NCBI GenBank assembly: GCA_903928915.1
Contig: CAIYSL010000139.1
Location: forward strand, 1 to 64,000
DNA length: 64,000 nt
Source: an uncultured Syntrophobacterales bacterium
Lineage (GTDB): Bacteria; Desulfobacterota; Syntrophia; Syntrophales; UBA5619
Direction: 5' to 3'
A program made the translations under genes and the position numbers. The notes below the pieces were generated by a model. That model was not told the DNA's origin. It did not search any database and was given only the letters and a program-made list of their open reading frames with translations. This document shows positions 16,682 through 25,445 of this stretch, piece after piece (positions within the stretch are counted from its first letter, which is position 1; each line of letters opens with the position of its first letter).

Positions 16682-18394
16682 ATGGGGGCACCCTTCGCAG
16701 AGGCCCTGATCGCCGGTGTGGAGCGGGTCACCGCCTGGGCGGACCTCCTGGACGAGATCAACGTCTTTCCCGTGGCCGACGGCGACACGGGCCGGAATCT
16801 CGTCGTCAGCCTGGCGCCTCTGCGCCGGACGGCCCGGGGCCGCGAGGAGACCGTCCGGGAGCTCCTCCTGGCGGCGCGGGGGAACTCGGGCAACATCGCC
16901 GCCCGGTTTTTCTCCGGGCTGCTTGCGGCCGACAGCCTCGAACAGATGACCGACGCGATCCGGCAGGGGCGCGACCGGGCCTGGGAGGCGGTGCGCGATC
17001 CGCGCCCCGGCACGATGCTCACGGTGTTCGACGCCCTCGTTTCCGCCGTCGAGGAGGGGGCGGGCGCCTACGATGCCGACTGGCACGGCCGGGTCGTGGG
17101 GCGTCTGGAGGCGGCCGTCCGTTCCACCCCGGAGTTCCTGCCGCGGCTCAAGGCGGCCGGCGTCGTCGATGCCGGGGCGCTGGGGGCCTTCATCTTCCTG
17201 GAGGGATTCTTCGCCTCGCTCACGGCCCAGGCCGGGACGTCCCGGCCGGTCACCGAGACCTTCCGCGGCCAGCTTGCCATCTCCCCGGGGTTTCGGGAGG
17301 AGGGCGAAGGGGGGTGCTGCATCGACACGGTGCTGGCAATCGACGGGGATCAGGAGGCCGTCGCGGGCAGGTTGGCCGCCCTCGGCGAGAGCGTCGTCGT
17401 CCTTAGGGGGGAGGGATGCCTCAAGGTCCATCTCCACGCCCGGGACGGGCAGCAGATGCGCAGCGACATCGCGGCCCTGGGGGAGGTCGTGCGGTGGTCC
17501 GTCGACGACCTGGGCGCCCAGGTCGACGCCTTCCGGAAGCGGCCCGCAGGGCAGGCGGTGCACATCATGACCGACGCCGCGGGCTCGCTGACCCGCGAGG
17601 AGGCCGGCCGGCTGGGGATCACCCTGCTGGCCAGCTACATCTCCATCGCGGGGCGGTCGCTTCCCGAGACCCACCTCAGTCCGGAGGAGCTGTACCCGGC
17701 GATGCGACGGGGCGTCAAGGTTTCCACCTCCCAGGCCTCGCTGTTCGAACGGCAGGAGCGCTACCGGAGCGTGCTGGAGCGCCACCGGCGGGTCCTGTAC
17801 CTGGCCGTCGGTTCGGCCTACACCGGGAACGTCAGCGCGGCCGCGGAGTGGAAACAGGCGAACGACCGGGCGGACCGCTTCACGATCATCGACACCGGCG
17901 CGGCCTCGGGACGCCTGGGGCTCCTGGCCGTGGCCGTGGCCCGCTTCGCCCGCTCGGCGGCGGACGCCGAGGCGGTGGTCCGGTTCAGTCGCGCAACCCT
18001 GGAGCGCTGCCAGGAGTACGTCTTCCTCGACCGACTCCAGTACCTGGCCGCCGGCGGGCGTCTCTCCAGGGGGAGCGCCTTCTTCGGCGACATGCTCCAC
18101 ATGAAGCCGGTCATCTCCCCCCAGCCCGACGGGGCCCGGAAGATGGGGGTCGTCCGGGACGGGGACGGACAGATACGGTTCGCGCGGGAGCGGCTGGAAG
18201 AGGGGCTGGCCGGGAACGGAACCGGGGCGCTGATCATGCTGGAGTACACCGACAACGCCGCCTGGGTGACCGAAGCGGTGCTGCCGGAGATCGCCGGCCG
18301 GTACCCCGGGGCGGAGATCCTCTTGAGCCCCATGTCCCTCACCTCGGGCGCCCACATGGGGCCGGGCACCTGGGGCGTTGCCTTCCTGCCGTAG
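16682..18394 (+). CDS. DhaL-DegV fusion, predicted one-chain fatty-acid kinase
   Basis: A 570-residue protein with three parts. Residues 1-195 are a DhaL kinase domain: NVFPVADGDTGRN (D33 and D35 for Mg-ATP) and ARGNSGNI (68-72). Residues 200-285 resemble the FakA middle domain (LGESVVVLRGEGCLKVHLHA, then GEVVRWSVDDLGAQ). Residues 290-570 are a DegV/FakB fatty-acid-binding domain (VHIMTDAAGSLTREEAG, KVSTSQASLFE, RLQYLAAGGRLSRGSAFFG). In Firmicutes, FakA and FakB are separate and together make acyl-phosphate. The fusion suggests a self-contained kinase. In this cluster it may activate a polyene or fatty acid for the LpxL-like acyltransferase downstream. Confidence 0.85.
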   Translation: MGAPFAEALIAGVERVTAWADLLDEINVFPVADGDTGRNLVVSLAPLRRTARGREETVRELLLAARGNSGNIAARFFSGLLAADSLEQMTDAIRQGRDRAWEAVRDPRPGTMLTVFDALVSAVEEGAGAYDADWHGRVVGRLEAAVRSTPEFLPRLKAAGVVDAGALGAFIFLEGFFASLTAQAGTSRPVTETFRGQLAISPGFREEGEGGCCIDTVLAIDGDQEAVAGRLAALGESVVVLRGEGCLKVHLHARDGQQMRSDIAALGEVVRWSVDDLGAQVDAFRKRPAGQAVHIMTDAAGSLTREEAGRLGITLLASYISIAGRSLPETHLSPEELYPAMRRGVKVSTSQASLFERQERYRSVLERHRRVLYLAVGSAYTGNVSAAAEWKQANDRADRFTIIDTGAASGRLGLLAVAVARFARSAADAEAVVRFSRATLERCQEYVFLDRLQYLAAGGRLSRGSAFFGDMLHMKPVISPQPDGARKMGVVRDGDGQIRFARERLEEGLAGNGTGALIMLEYTDNAAWVTEAVLPEIAGRYPGAEILLSPMSLTSGAHMGPGTWGVAFLP

Positions 18395-18418
18395 AGACAG
18401 ATGTCCTACCGGCGAAAG

Positions 18419-18446
18419 CCCGGATCCCGCTACCGGGAGATCCGGG
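18419..18446 (+). terminator. hairpin after the DhaL-DegV gene within a REP-like sequence
   Basis: CCCGGATC-CC pairs with GG-GAGATCCGGG across GCTACC, with a small bulge. The preceding ACCGGCGAAAGCC resembles common proteobacterial REP-type repeats. There is no T-run; it may stabilise the upstream message rather than end it, since the GT2 gene follows at once. Confidence 0.35.
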
Positions 18447-18459
18447 TTCGGAGTACTGC

Positions 18460-19161
18460 ATGAATGACCGCTTCGCGATCCTCATCCCGGCGTACAACCA
18501 CGCCGCCGGGGTCGGCCCGGTGATCGAACGGGCCCGGGCACTGGGGCTGCCGATCTGGGTCGTCGACGACGGATCGACCGATGGCACCGCGGCCGTGCTC
18601 GCGGGGATCGGGGGGATCGACCTGATCCGTCACGAACGGAACCTCGGCAAGGGGGCGGCCCTCCTGACCGGGTTTGCCGCCCTCGCGGGAACGGCGGACT
18701 GGGCGGTCACGCTCGACGCCGATGGCCAGCACGACCCGGCCGACTGCCCCGGCCTCATCGCGGCGATCCCCGCCGGGGTGCGCCCGATCGTCATCGGCCG
18801 GCGGGAGGGGATGGTCGGCGCCGATGTCCCCTGGACGAGCCGCTTCGGACGGGGGTTCTCCAACTTCTGGGTCCGCTGCGCCGGCGGCCCTTCGCTTGCG
18901 GACACGCAGAGCGGGATGCGCATCTACCCCCTGCCCGAGGCGGCGGGACTCGGCGTCCGGGCCCGCCGTTTCCAGTTCGAGGTGGAGGTACTCGTCCGCG
19001 CCCGGTGGGCGGGGATCCCCGTGGTCGAGGCGCCGGTGGGGGTCTCCTACCGGCCCGGGATGAGGCGGATCTCGCATTTTCGGCCCTTTGTCGATTTCTG
19101 CCGCAACTCGGCGACCTTCACGCGGCTGATCTGGCTTCGGTTCTTCCGGCGCAGGCGCTGA
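18460..19161 (+). CDS. family 2 glycosyltransferase (ApeJ-like)
   Basis: A 233-residue GT-A fold enzyme: FAILIPAYNHAAGV, WVVDDGSTDGTAAVL, LGKGAALLTGF and VTLDADGQHDP (the DXD-like metal site). No membrane anchors are seen, so it works at the cytoplasmic face. The group is close to polyprenyl-phosphate/dolichyl-phosphate-type transferases and to the glycosyltransferases of aryl-polyene clusters, which are proposed to decorate the lipid head. The donor is unknown. It starts at the ATG at 18460 and is followed by the MMPL gene after 41 bases. Confidence 0.85.
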   Translation: MNDRFAILIPAYNHAAGVGPVIERARALGLPIWVVDDGSTDGTAAVLAGIGGIDLIRHERNLGKGAALLTGFAALAGTADWAVTLDADGQHDPADCPGLIAAIPAGVRPIVIGRREGMVGADVPWTSRFGRGFSNFWVRCAGGPSLADTQSGMRIYPLPEAAGLGVRARRFQFEVEVLVRARWAGIPVVEAPVGVSYRPGMRRISHFRPFVDFCRNSATFTRLIWLRFFRRRR

Positions 19162-19202
19162 ATTACCACTCCCTGCGCAGCCCGCAACGGCTCAGAGGTA
19201 CG

Positions 19203-22200
19203 ATGAAGTTCTTAAAGCGTTACCGATTCCGCTGGTCCCTGATCGCCGCTGTCGTCGTGATCCTGGGGGCGGCCCTGCTGTACGAATCGACCGGCATCCG
19301 GCTCGAGACGGACATCCTGGCCTCACTCCCCCGCCGCGACCCGGTCCTGGCCGCAGCCCACCGCATCGTCCCCCATCTGCCCGGCCAGAACCGTCTGATC
19401 GTCGACTGCGCGATCAGCGGCGGGGACCGAAACGCCCTTGTCGCCGCCGCCGGGCTGATCGAAGCGGGGCTCAGAGAGAGCGGTCTGTTCCGCGAGGTCG
19501 GGACCGGCAGGATGGAGGAGCTCTTCCCCGCTCTTGTCGGCCATGCGGCCTCCCATCTTCCGCTGCTGTTCGACCGGGAACAGCTCGAAGCGCAGGTGGC
19601 GCCGCTGCTTGCCCCTTCCGATGTGCGCCGGATCCTGGCGGAGGATCTCCAGGCGCTCCAGGGGCTCGAGGGGATCGGCCAGGCAGACCTCGTCAGCCGC
19701 GACCCGCTGGGCCTCAGAAACCTCGTGCTCAGCCGGATGGCCCAGCTGATTCCGAGCAAAGACGCCCAGCTTCACCAGGGAAAGATCATCTCCCGCGACG
19801 GGACCCATGCGCTTGTCATCGCCGAACTCACGGGGGCCGCAACCGATGCGGCCTATGCGCGGCAGATCCCGCCCCTGATCGTCGCCCTGGAACAGAAGCT
19901 CAACAGCGGACAGGCCGGCGGCGTCCGGTTCACCCTGACCCCGGTCGGGGCCTACCGCGCCGCCCTGGACAACGAGACCGCTGCGCGCCGAGACATGCGG
20001 ACCGCGATCCTGCTGACGACCGTCGGGATCGCGGCGCTCCTCGTCGTTACCTTTCCCCGGCCGCTGATCGGGCTCCTCGCGCTCCTGCCGTCCGCGGCCG
20101 GGGCGGTCTTCAGCCTGCTGATCTGCTCCTTCTTCTTCCCCTCCCTGTCGATCCTGGCGGTCAGCTTCGGCGGGGCGATCATGGCCTTCACGGTGGATCT
20201 GGGGCTCACCTACCTGTTGTTCCTCGACCGCCCCTGCGAGGTATCGGGGAGGCAGGCGGCCCGCGAGGTCCAGTCGGGCGAGGTCCTGGCCGCCCTGACG
20301 ACGATCGGGGCCTTTCTGCTGCTCCTGGTGAGCGAATTTCGCGTCCTGGCCGAGATCGGACTGTTCGCCGCCCTGGGGGTGGCCTTCACCTACGGATTCG
20401 TTCACTGGGTCTTCCCCCGGCTCTTTCCGGTGATGCCGCCGGCCCTGAGGCACCGGGGTGCGCGGCTCGGCCGCCTCCTCGACGGGATCGCCCTGCGGGG
20501 GGGGAGGGTGAAGCTTGCCGCGGCGGCGCTGTTCTTCACGGCCATGCTCTTCTTCGCCCGTCCCGTATTTCTCGTCGACATCAGCGCCATGAACTCGCTC
20601 AGTCCGGAGTCCGTTGCCGCGGAACAGACCCTCCAGCGGGTCTGGGGGGACCTGACGAGCCGCGTCACCGTGATGATCGAGGGAGCAACGCTCAGTCAGC
20701 TCCAGGCGAAGAGCGACCGCCTGGCCGAGATGGTCCGCCGGGACCGTGACCGAGGCGTCCTGGGGGCGGCCTTTCTCCTGGCCGACCTGTACCCCGGGGA
20801 GGAACTCGCGGGCCGCCGCGCCGCGGACTGGCGGGCCTTCTGGACCCCCGGCCGGGTGGCCGCCCTCGAACGTGAATTCGGACAGACCGGGAAGGAACTG
20901 GGGTTCGCCCGGGGGGCCTTTACCCCCTTTCTGGCGCAGCTCGCCGGTCCGCCGCCCGCCGCGGTCCCCGTTCCCGAGCGGCTCTGGGGCCTGCTCGGGA
21001 TCGCGGCGGAGGGCGCCGCGGTGTTCCAGGTCGCCCTGGTGACCCCGGGGCCGGCCTACGACGCGGAGGCCTTCTTCGCCCGGTACGCGGCGGCGGACCT
21101 GGCGAGCATCTTCGACGCGGGGCTGTTCAGCCGGCGGCTGGGCGAGGTCCTGGTCACGCTCTTTTCCGAGATCGCCGTGATCACGGCAGCGGGGATCGTC
21201 CTGGTGGTCGTCTTCTTTTTTCTCGACTGGCGGCTTACCCTGATCGTCCTGTCGCCGGTGCTGTTCGCACTGGTGGCCACTCTGGGGAGTCTGAAACTCC
21301 TCGGGCGTCCGATCGACATCCCGGGGATCATGCTCTGGATCGTCATCATGGGGATGGGGATCGACTACGGGATCTACTACACCTGCGCGTACCAGCGGTA
21401 CCTCGACGAGCGCCACCCGTCGCTGACGCTCATCCGCCAGGCCATGTTCCTGGCGGGGGCGACGACGCTGATCGGGTTCGGCGTCCTGGCCCTGGCGGAG
21501 CATGCGGTCCTCAGGAGCATCGGCCTGACTTCGCTCTTGGGCATCGCCTATTCGCTTGCCGGGGCCTTTCTGATCGTCCCCCCCCTGGTGAAGGCCGCGC
21601 TCGTTCCCGCCGACCTTCCGGCGGAACACCTCAGCGCGGGGTCGCCCCGCCACAGCGAGCGGACGCTGCTGCGGTACCGCACCGTCGAGACCACCCCGCG
21701 GCTGTTCGCCCGCGGGAAGCTCCGGCTCGACCCGATGTTCCCCCGGCTCGCCGGGTTCCTGAAGGACCCGCGGCGGATCCTCGACGTGGGCTGCGGCTAC
21801 GGCGTTCCGTCGGCCTGGCTCATGGAACTCTTCCCCGCGGCCACGGTCTCCGGCATCGATCCCGACGGGGAGCGGGTCCGGGTGGCCGGCCGCGCCTGGG
21901 GCAGTCGGGGGGAGGTCCGCGTCGGCCGGGCGCCGGCGCTCGGAGGACTTCCCGGCGGCGCCGACACGGCGCTCGTCCTCGACGTGATCCACATGCTCGC
22001 CGACACCGAGCTCAGGGAGACCCTGGCCGTCCTGAACGAGAAGCTCGTCCCCGGGGGCAGGCTTGTCCTGCGGGTGACGATCCCGGCGGGCGGACGCCGG
22101 CCCTGGATGGGCCGGATCGAGGAGTTCCGTCTGAAGCTTCGCCACATCGCGCCGCGGTACCGGGGCCGCGATCTACTGGAGGCGATGATCGCCGGCGCGG

Positions 22201-22295
22201 GGTTTCGGATCGTGACGGTGGAACGGGCGGCGCCGCAGAGCGAGCAGTTCTGGCTGATCGCCGACCGGCGGGCGTCGGCAGGGGGAACGCCGTGA
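19203..22295 (+). CDS. MMPL/RND exporter fused to a class I methyltransferase
   Basis: A 1030-residue protein. Residues 1-800 are an MMPL exporter: N-terminal helix (WSLIAAVVVILGAALLYES), a periplasmic loop, five helices beginning TAILLTTVGIAALLVVTF, then a repeat of the same plan. A matching 'exporter' is a standard aryl-polyene cluster protein. Residues 840-1030 are a SAM methyltransferase: ILDVGCGYGVPSAWL, SGIDPDGERV, LVLDVIHML, LVPGGRLVLR. The two are in one continuous frame without stop or shift, so the fusion looks real. The methyltransferase would sit on the cytoplasmic side, right where product enters the pump. The ATG at 19203 (MKFLKRYRFRW) is the start. Confidence 0.85.
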   Translation: MKFLKRYRFRWSLIAAVVVILGAALLYESTGIRLETDILASLPRRDPVLAAAHRIVPHLPGQNRLIVDCAISGGDRNALVAAAGLIEAGLRESGLFREVGTGRMEELFPALVGHAASHLPLLFDREQLEAQVAPLLAPSDVRRILAEDLQALQGLEGIGQADLVSRDPLGLRNLVLSRMAQLIPSKDAQLHQGKIISRDGTHALVIAELTGAATDAAYARQIPPLIVALEQKLNSGQAGGVRFTLTPVGAYRAALDNETAARRDMRTAILLTTVGIAALLVVTFPRPLIGLLALLPSAAGAVFSLLICSFFFPSLSILAVSFGGAIMAFTVDLGLTYLLFLDRPCEVSGRQAAREVQSGEVLAALTTIGAFLLLLVSEFRVLAEIGLFAALGVAFTYGFVHWVFPRLFPVMPPALRHRGARLGRLLDGIALRGGRVKLAAAALFFTAMLFFARPVFLVDISAMNSLSPESVAAEQTLQRVWGDLTSRVTVMIEGATLSQLQAKSDRLAEMVRRDRDRGVLGAAFLLADLYPGEELAGRRAADWRAFWTPGRVAALEREFGQTGKELGFARGAFTPFLAQLAGPPPAAVPVPERLWGLLGIAAEGAAVFQVALVTPGPAYDAEAFFARYAAADLASIFDAGLFSRRLGEVLVTLFSEIAVITAAGIVLVVVFFFLDWRLTLIVLSPVLFALVATLGSLKLLGRPIDIPGIMLWIVIMGMGIDYGIYYTCAYQRYLDERHPSLTLIRQAMFLAGATTLIGFGVLALAEHAVLRSIGLTSLLGIAYSLAGAFLIVPPLVKAALVPADLPAEHLSAGSPRHSERTLLRYRTVETTPRLFARGKLRLDPMFPRLAGFLKDPRRILDVGCGYGVPSAWLMELFPAATVSGIDPDGERVRVAGRAWGSRGEVRVGRAPALGGLPGGADTALVLDVIHMLADTELRETLAVLNEKLVPGGRLVLRVTIPAGGRRPWMGRIEEFRLKLRHIAPRYRGRDLLEAMIAGAGFRIVTVERAAPQSEQFWLIADRRASAGGTP

Positions 22296-23218
22296 AGGAC
22301 CTCTTCTACCGGATCCTGATGGTCTTGACGAGACGCTTCGGAAGATGGGTGTTTCTGCTGATCGCCTGGCACGTGGCGCTGGGGTATTTTCTCCTCTTTC
22401 CCCGCCGGGTCGCCGTGAGCGTCCGGTTCTACCGCCGCCTCTTCCCGGGGCGTCCGCGGCGGTATGCCCTCTGGTGCGCCTGGCAGCAGTACCACCATTT
22501 CGTCCATGTCTTCCTCGACCGGTTCCTCCTGCTGGAAGGGGCCAAGCTCGCGACGACCTACGAGGGATGGGAGCACATCACCGCCGCGGCGCGCAGCGGG
22601 CGCGGCGGGATCATCCTGATGTCCCACCTGGGGAGCTGGGAGGTCGCCGCGCACCTCCTGATGCGGTACGGGCAACAAGATCAGGGCATGAAGTTGATGC
22701 TCTACCTGGGGGAAAAGCACCGGGAGCAGATCGAAGGGCGGCAGAAACGGAGCGTCGCGGAGAGCGGCATCCGCATCGTCTCGGTTCCGGAGGAAGGGGG
22801 CTCGGCTACGGACATCCTGGAGGGGCTGAAGTTCCTCCGGGAGGGGGGGCTGGTCTCGCTGACGGGGGACCGGCTGTGGGGCCCCCTGCAGCAGGCCGTC
22901 ACCGTCCGGTTCGCCGGCTGTACGGCCCGTCTCCCCGAGATCCCCTACATCCTGGCGCTGATCTCCGGGGCGCCGCTGCTGATCTTTTTCGGGTACCGCA
23001 CGGGGAGGGGGGAGTACCACCTCGTCACGAAACCGCCCCTTGCCGTGGCCGCGGCAACGCGGGGCGAGCGGCACAGCGCCGTAGCCGCGGCTGCCCAGGC
23101 CTACGCCGACCTCCTGGAGGAAACGGCCCGCGCCCACCCCTCCGAATGGTTCCACTTCGAGCCGTTCCTGGGAGAGCAGACGTGCGGTAAGGAGGGGGAG
23201 AAGATTTCACCCGGTTAG
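22292..23218 (+). CDS. LpxL/HtrB-like lysophospholipid acyltransferase (aryl-polyene type)
   Basis: A 308-residue inner-membrane-associated acyltransferase. The catalytic H-x4-E is in LMSHLGSWEVAA; an N-terminal hydrophobic helix (WVFLLIAWHVALGYFLLF) anchors it. Other family marks are FLREGGLVSLTGDR and LPEIPYILAL. Such proteins move an acyl chain onto a lipid or glycolipid head and occur in aryl-polyene clusters. It begins with GTG in a 4-base overlap with the exporter gene and closes the plus-strand run. Confidence 0.85.
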   Translation: MKDLFYRILMVLTRRFGRWVFLLIAWHVALGYFLLFPRRVAVSVRFYRRLFPGRPRRYALWCAWQQYHHFVHVFLDRFLLLEGAKLATTYEGWEHITAAARSGRGGIILMSHLGSWEVAAHLLMRYGQQDQGMKLMLYLGEKHREQIEGRQKRSVAESGIRIVSVPEEGGSATDILEGLKFLREGGLVSLTGDRLWGPLQQAVTVRFAGCTARLPEIPYILALISGAPLLIFFGYRTGRGEYHLVTKPPLAVAAATRGERHSAVAAAAQAYADLLEETARAHPSEWFHFEPFLGEQTCGKEGEKISPG

Positions 23219-23354
23219 CCTTGGCAAGGGCCATTAGCCGGTCGTCCAACAGTTCATACAGGACCCGCCAGTCGCCGATCCTGAGGCGATAACCGTTGTC
23301 CCTCCCGCAGTTACCGGCGAACGGCCTGCTGATCGCTGCGTACGATTTCCGCAA
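23205..23354 (-). pseudogene. remnant of a RelE/ParE-family toxin gene
   Basis: The minus-strand frame reads NGYRLRIGDWRVLYEL then DRLMALAKANR, which is the central strand pair of RelE toxins (typically GYRLRVGDYRVIYEI). The first half of the toxin, most of the C-terminal histidine/arginine strand (GHRRDVY) and any antitoxin gene are missing. It overlaps the 3' ends of both flanking genes. A degraded toxin-antitoxin relic is the simplest reading. Confidence 0.55.
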
Positions 23355-24300
23355 TGCGCTCGGCCCGGTCGGAGTAGAGCGCGATGGCCGCCCAGTCGGT
23401 TTCGCCGCAGAGCTTCTGCATTAGCAGGCCGTCCCCGCCGTGCCAGCCCGGCAGCGCGCCGCCGAGGAAGAAGCCGCAGCCACGCAGGATATCCGCAGCC
23501 GCTGCTGCGAAGGGCGAGGTGAGGGGCAGCCAGAGCTGGAAGACCTCGGCGCCTTTCCCGGCGGCCTCGTTCACGCGCTCGGCCGCAAAGGGTGCGAAGT
23601 CGGCGCCGATGCGCTGAATCGCGATCCGGGCGACCTGGGCGGTGGGAAAGAGCTGCATTGCCCCCTCGGTCGCTCCTGCGTTCGGAAGCTCCCCGGCCGG
23701 TTCCGCGAACGAGCGTTCGACCCCCATGCCGGCGTACAGGTACGCCAGCGGGTCGCGGTAGACCGGCGGCAGGTACAGTCTCCGCGGCGCCGGCTTGTGG
23801 CGGAAATATCCCAGGAGCACGGAGACGCGGCCCCGGGCGCTCTGCTCCGCAGTATAGGCAGCCGCTGGCATCAGGTCCACCTCCAGGCCGGTCTCGATGT
23901 AGCCGAGTCGGTGGCACATCTTCTGCAGGTGGAGGTGGTTGCAGACCGGTTCGCCGATGACCTCCTCGGCGCCGAAGCGCTCCGCGGCATCGACGATCGA
24001 ATGCGTAAACACCCGGAAGAAGACGCCCTGGCCGCGGCACTCCGCCCGCACCGCGCCGGCGGCGTTTTCGTACAGGCGGCTCGCGGGGTCCAGGAGCACG
24101 AGCGCGTCATGGCCGACGACCTCTCCCTCCGGCGTCCGCGCCACGCTGGAGAGGACGCGGCCCGCGGCGTTCTCTTCGCACAGGCGCTCCGGCCGGTAGT
24201 AGACGTCCACGGGGTAGCCCTCGCCGTACACCTGGCGAAACAGCCGGGCTACGCCCGGGGCGTCCTCGGGCTGGAAAAAATCGATTTCGATCTCCTGCAT
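23311..24300 (-). CDS. GNAT-family N-acetyltransferase-like protein
   Basis: A 329-residue protein. The N-terminal third is GNAT-like (DFFQPEDAPGVARLFRQVYGEGYP, then VGHDALVLLDPASRLYENAAGAVRAECRGQGV, where RGQG marks the acetyl-CoA loop). The C-terminal part, from about residue 160, is a second alpha/beta region without a name I can give. It is last in a minus-strand operon after an ATP-grasp ligase. Pairing of a GNAT protein with a ligase suggests a small peptide or amide product; its substrate is unknown. Confidence 0.7.
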   Translation of the reverse strand: MQEIEIDFFQPEDAPGVARLFRQVYGEGYPVDVYYRPERLCEENAAGRVLSSVARTPEGEVVGHDALVLLDPASRLYENAAGAVRAECRGQGVFFRVFTHSIVDAAERFGAEEVIGEPVCNHLHLQKMCHRLGYIETGLEVDLMPAAAYTAEQSARGRVSVLLGYFRHKPAPRRLYLPPVYRDPLAYLYAGMGVERSFAEPAGELPNAGATEGAMQLFPTAQVARIAIQRIGADFAPFAAERVNEAAGKGAEVFQLWLPLTSPFAAAAADILRGCGFFLGGALPGWHGGDGLLMQKLCGETDWAAIALYSDRAERIAEIVRSDQQAVRR

Positions 24301-24392
24301 CTTCTGACCCTTTCAATCGTCTGAACATACGGGATACATTCAATAACGCAAGAAAGCCCGGATCGGACCGGGCGGCGGGAAAAGCGGGGCCA

Positions 24393-25376
24393 TCAACCTT
24401 TGCGGTGGGCGGAACAGGCGTTGAGGTCGGTTACGATCCGGCCCACGATCTCGGCATGGGAATAACCGGCGGCGGCGCCCGCCGCAACGATGCCGCTGTA
24501 CTTCGTTATGCGGGGGTTTGCGTTTACCTCCAGCACATACACGTTTTCCTCCTGGTCGGTGCGCATGTCGATCCGCGCATACCCTCTGAGCCCGAAGGTG
24601 TGCCAGCAGTCGAGAACCGTTTTTCGCAGTGTGGTCCGCAGTTTTTCGCTCAGGTCGGACGGGAATACCCTCCGGCAGTTCTTGTACTGGAATGAACCCT
24701 CGACCCATTTGGCCTTGTAGCTGACTATCTTGTGGAGCCGGTCGGAATAATTCCGGAAGACCATTTCCGCCGGCGGCATCACCTCCGGCCCTGTGGGGCC
24801 GCTCAGGACGCCCATGTGGAACTCTCTCCCGTCGACGAACTCCTCGATGAACCAGTGCGCGTCGTGCTTGCCGGCGAGCATCTCCGGCGGGGTGCCGTCA
24901 AAGGTGAATACCGACTCCTCGGTGATCCCCAGGGATCCGTCTTCCCATACCGGTTTGAGGATGTACTTTTTCCCAGGGACGAGTCTGTCCGCCTCGGTCA
25001 CCCGGCAGCCGCCGGCGACCGGAATGCCGTTGGTCTCCATGATCCGGCGCGCCAGGACCTTGCTGGCCGTGGCGAACACGGCCTCCAGCGGACACCCCGT
25101 GTAGGGGATGTGATGGGCGTTGAGAAGGGCGGGTGCGAAGTACAGGATCTCGGCTTTGTTCCCGATCGATTCGACGAGATTGAAGACGTAATCGAACCCC
25201 TGACCGGCGATGCTCCCTATCTCGCGGACAAGGTCGTCCGTGATCCCCTGGAGCGAAACCCGGTGACCGATCTCCCGCAGGACCTCCCGGATGAAATGCA
25301 CCTGGTCGAGGACATCGACCTCGTCGGGCAAGGCGTCGGCAGCCGGCTGATTGTAGATGATCAGGCAGTTCTTCAT
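24393..25376 (-). CDS. ATP-grasp ligase, D-Ala-D-Ala-ligase-like
   Basis: A 327-residue ATP-grasp enzyme. An N-terminal Rossmann part (CLIIYNQP, DYVFNLVESIGNKAEI) is followed by the ATP-binding core: GKKYILKPVWEDGSLGI, WFIEEFVDGREFHMGVL and the metal site ARIDMRTDQEENVYVLEVNANPRI. Metal ligands D, E and N are all conserved, so catalysis is expected. It would join a carboxylate to an amine through an acyl-phosphate. The true Ddl-type ligase is at 35.5 kb, so this is a paralogue with another substrate. It lies between mipA and the GNAT gene. Confidence 0.8.
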   Translation of the reverse strand: MKNCLIIYNQPAADALPDEVDVLDQVHFIREVLREIGHRVSLQGITDDLVREIGSIAGQGFDYVFNLVESIGNKAEILYFAPALLNAHHIPYTGCPLEAVFATASKVLARRIMETNGIPVAGGCRVTEADRLVPGKKYILKPVWEDGSLGITEESVFTFDGTPPEMLAGKHDAHWFIEEFVDGREFHMGVLSGPTGPEVMPPAEMVFRNYSDRLHKIVSYKAKWVEGSFQYKNCRRVFPSDLSEKLRTTLRKTVLDCWHTFGLRGYARIDMRTDQEENVYVLEVNANPRITKYSGIVAAGAAAGYSHAEIVGRIVTDLNACSAHRKG

Positions 25377-25445
25377 AGTCCTGTGGGTCTGCGGCGCTCC
25401 CTGGCAGTTTTCCTCGTCATCTCACTCAGCCCCCGGACGGAACGC

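Noticed and set aside
19323-22145. A 940-codon open frame on the minus strand
   Set aside because: Complement of the MMPL-methyltransferase gene; no motif, low-complexity composition.
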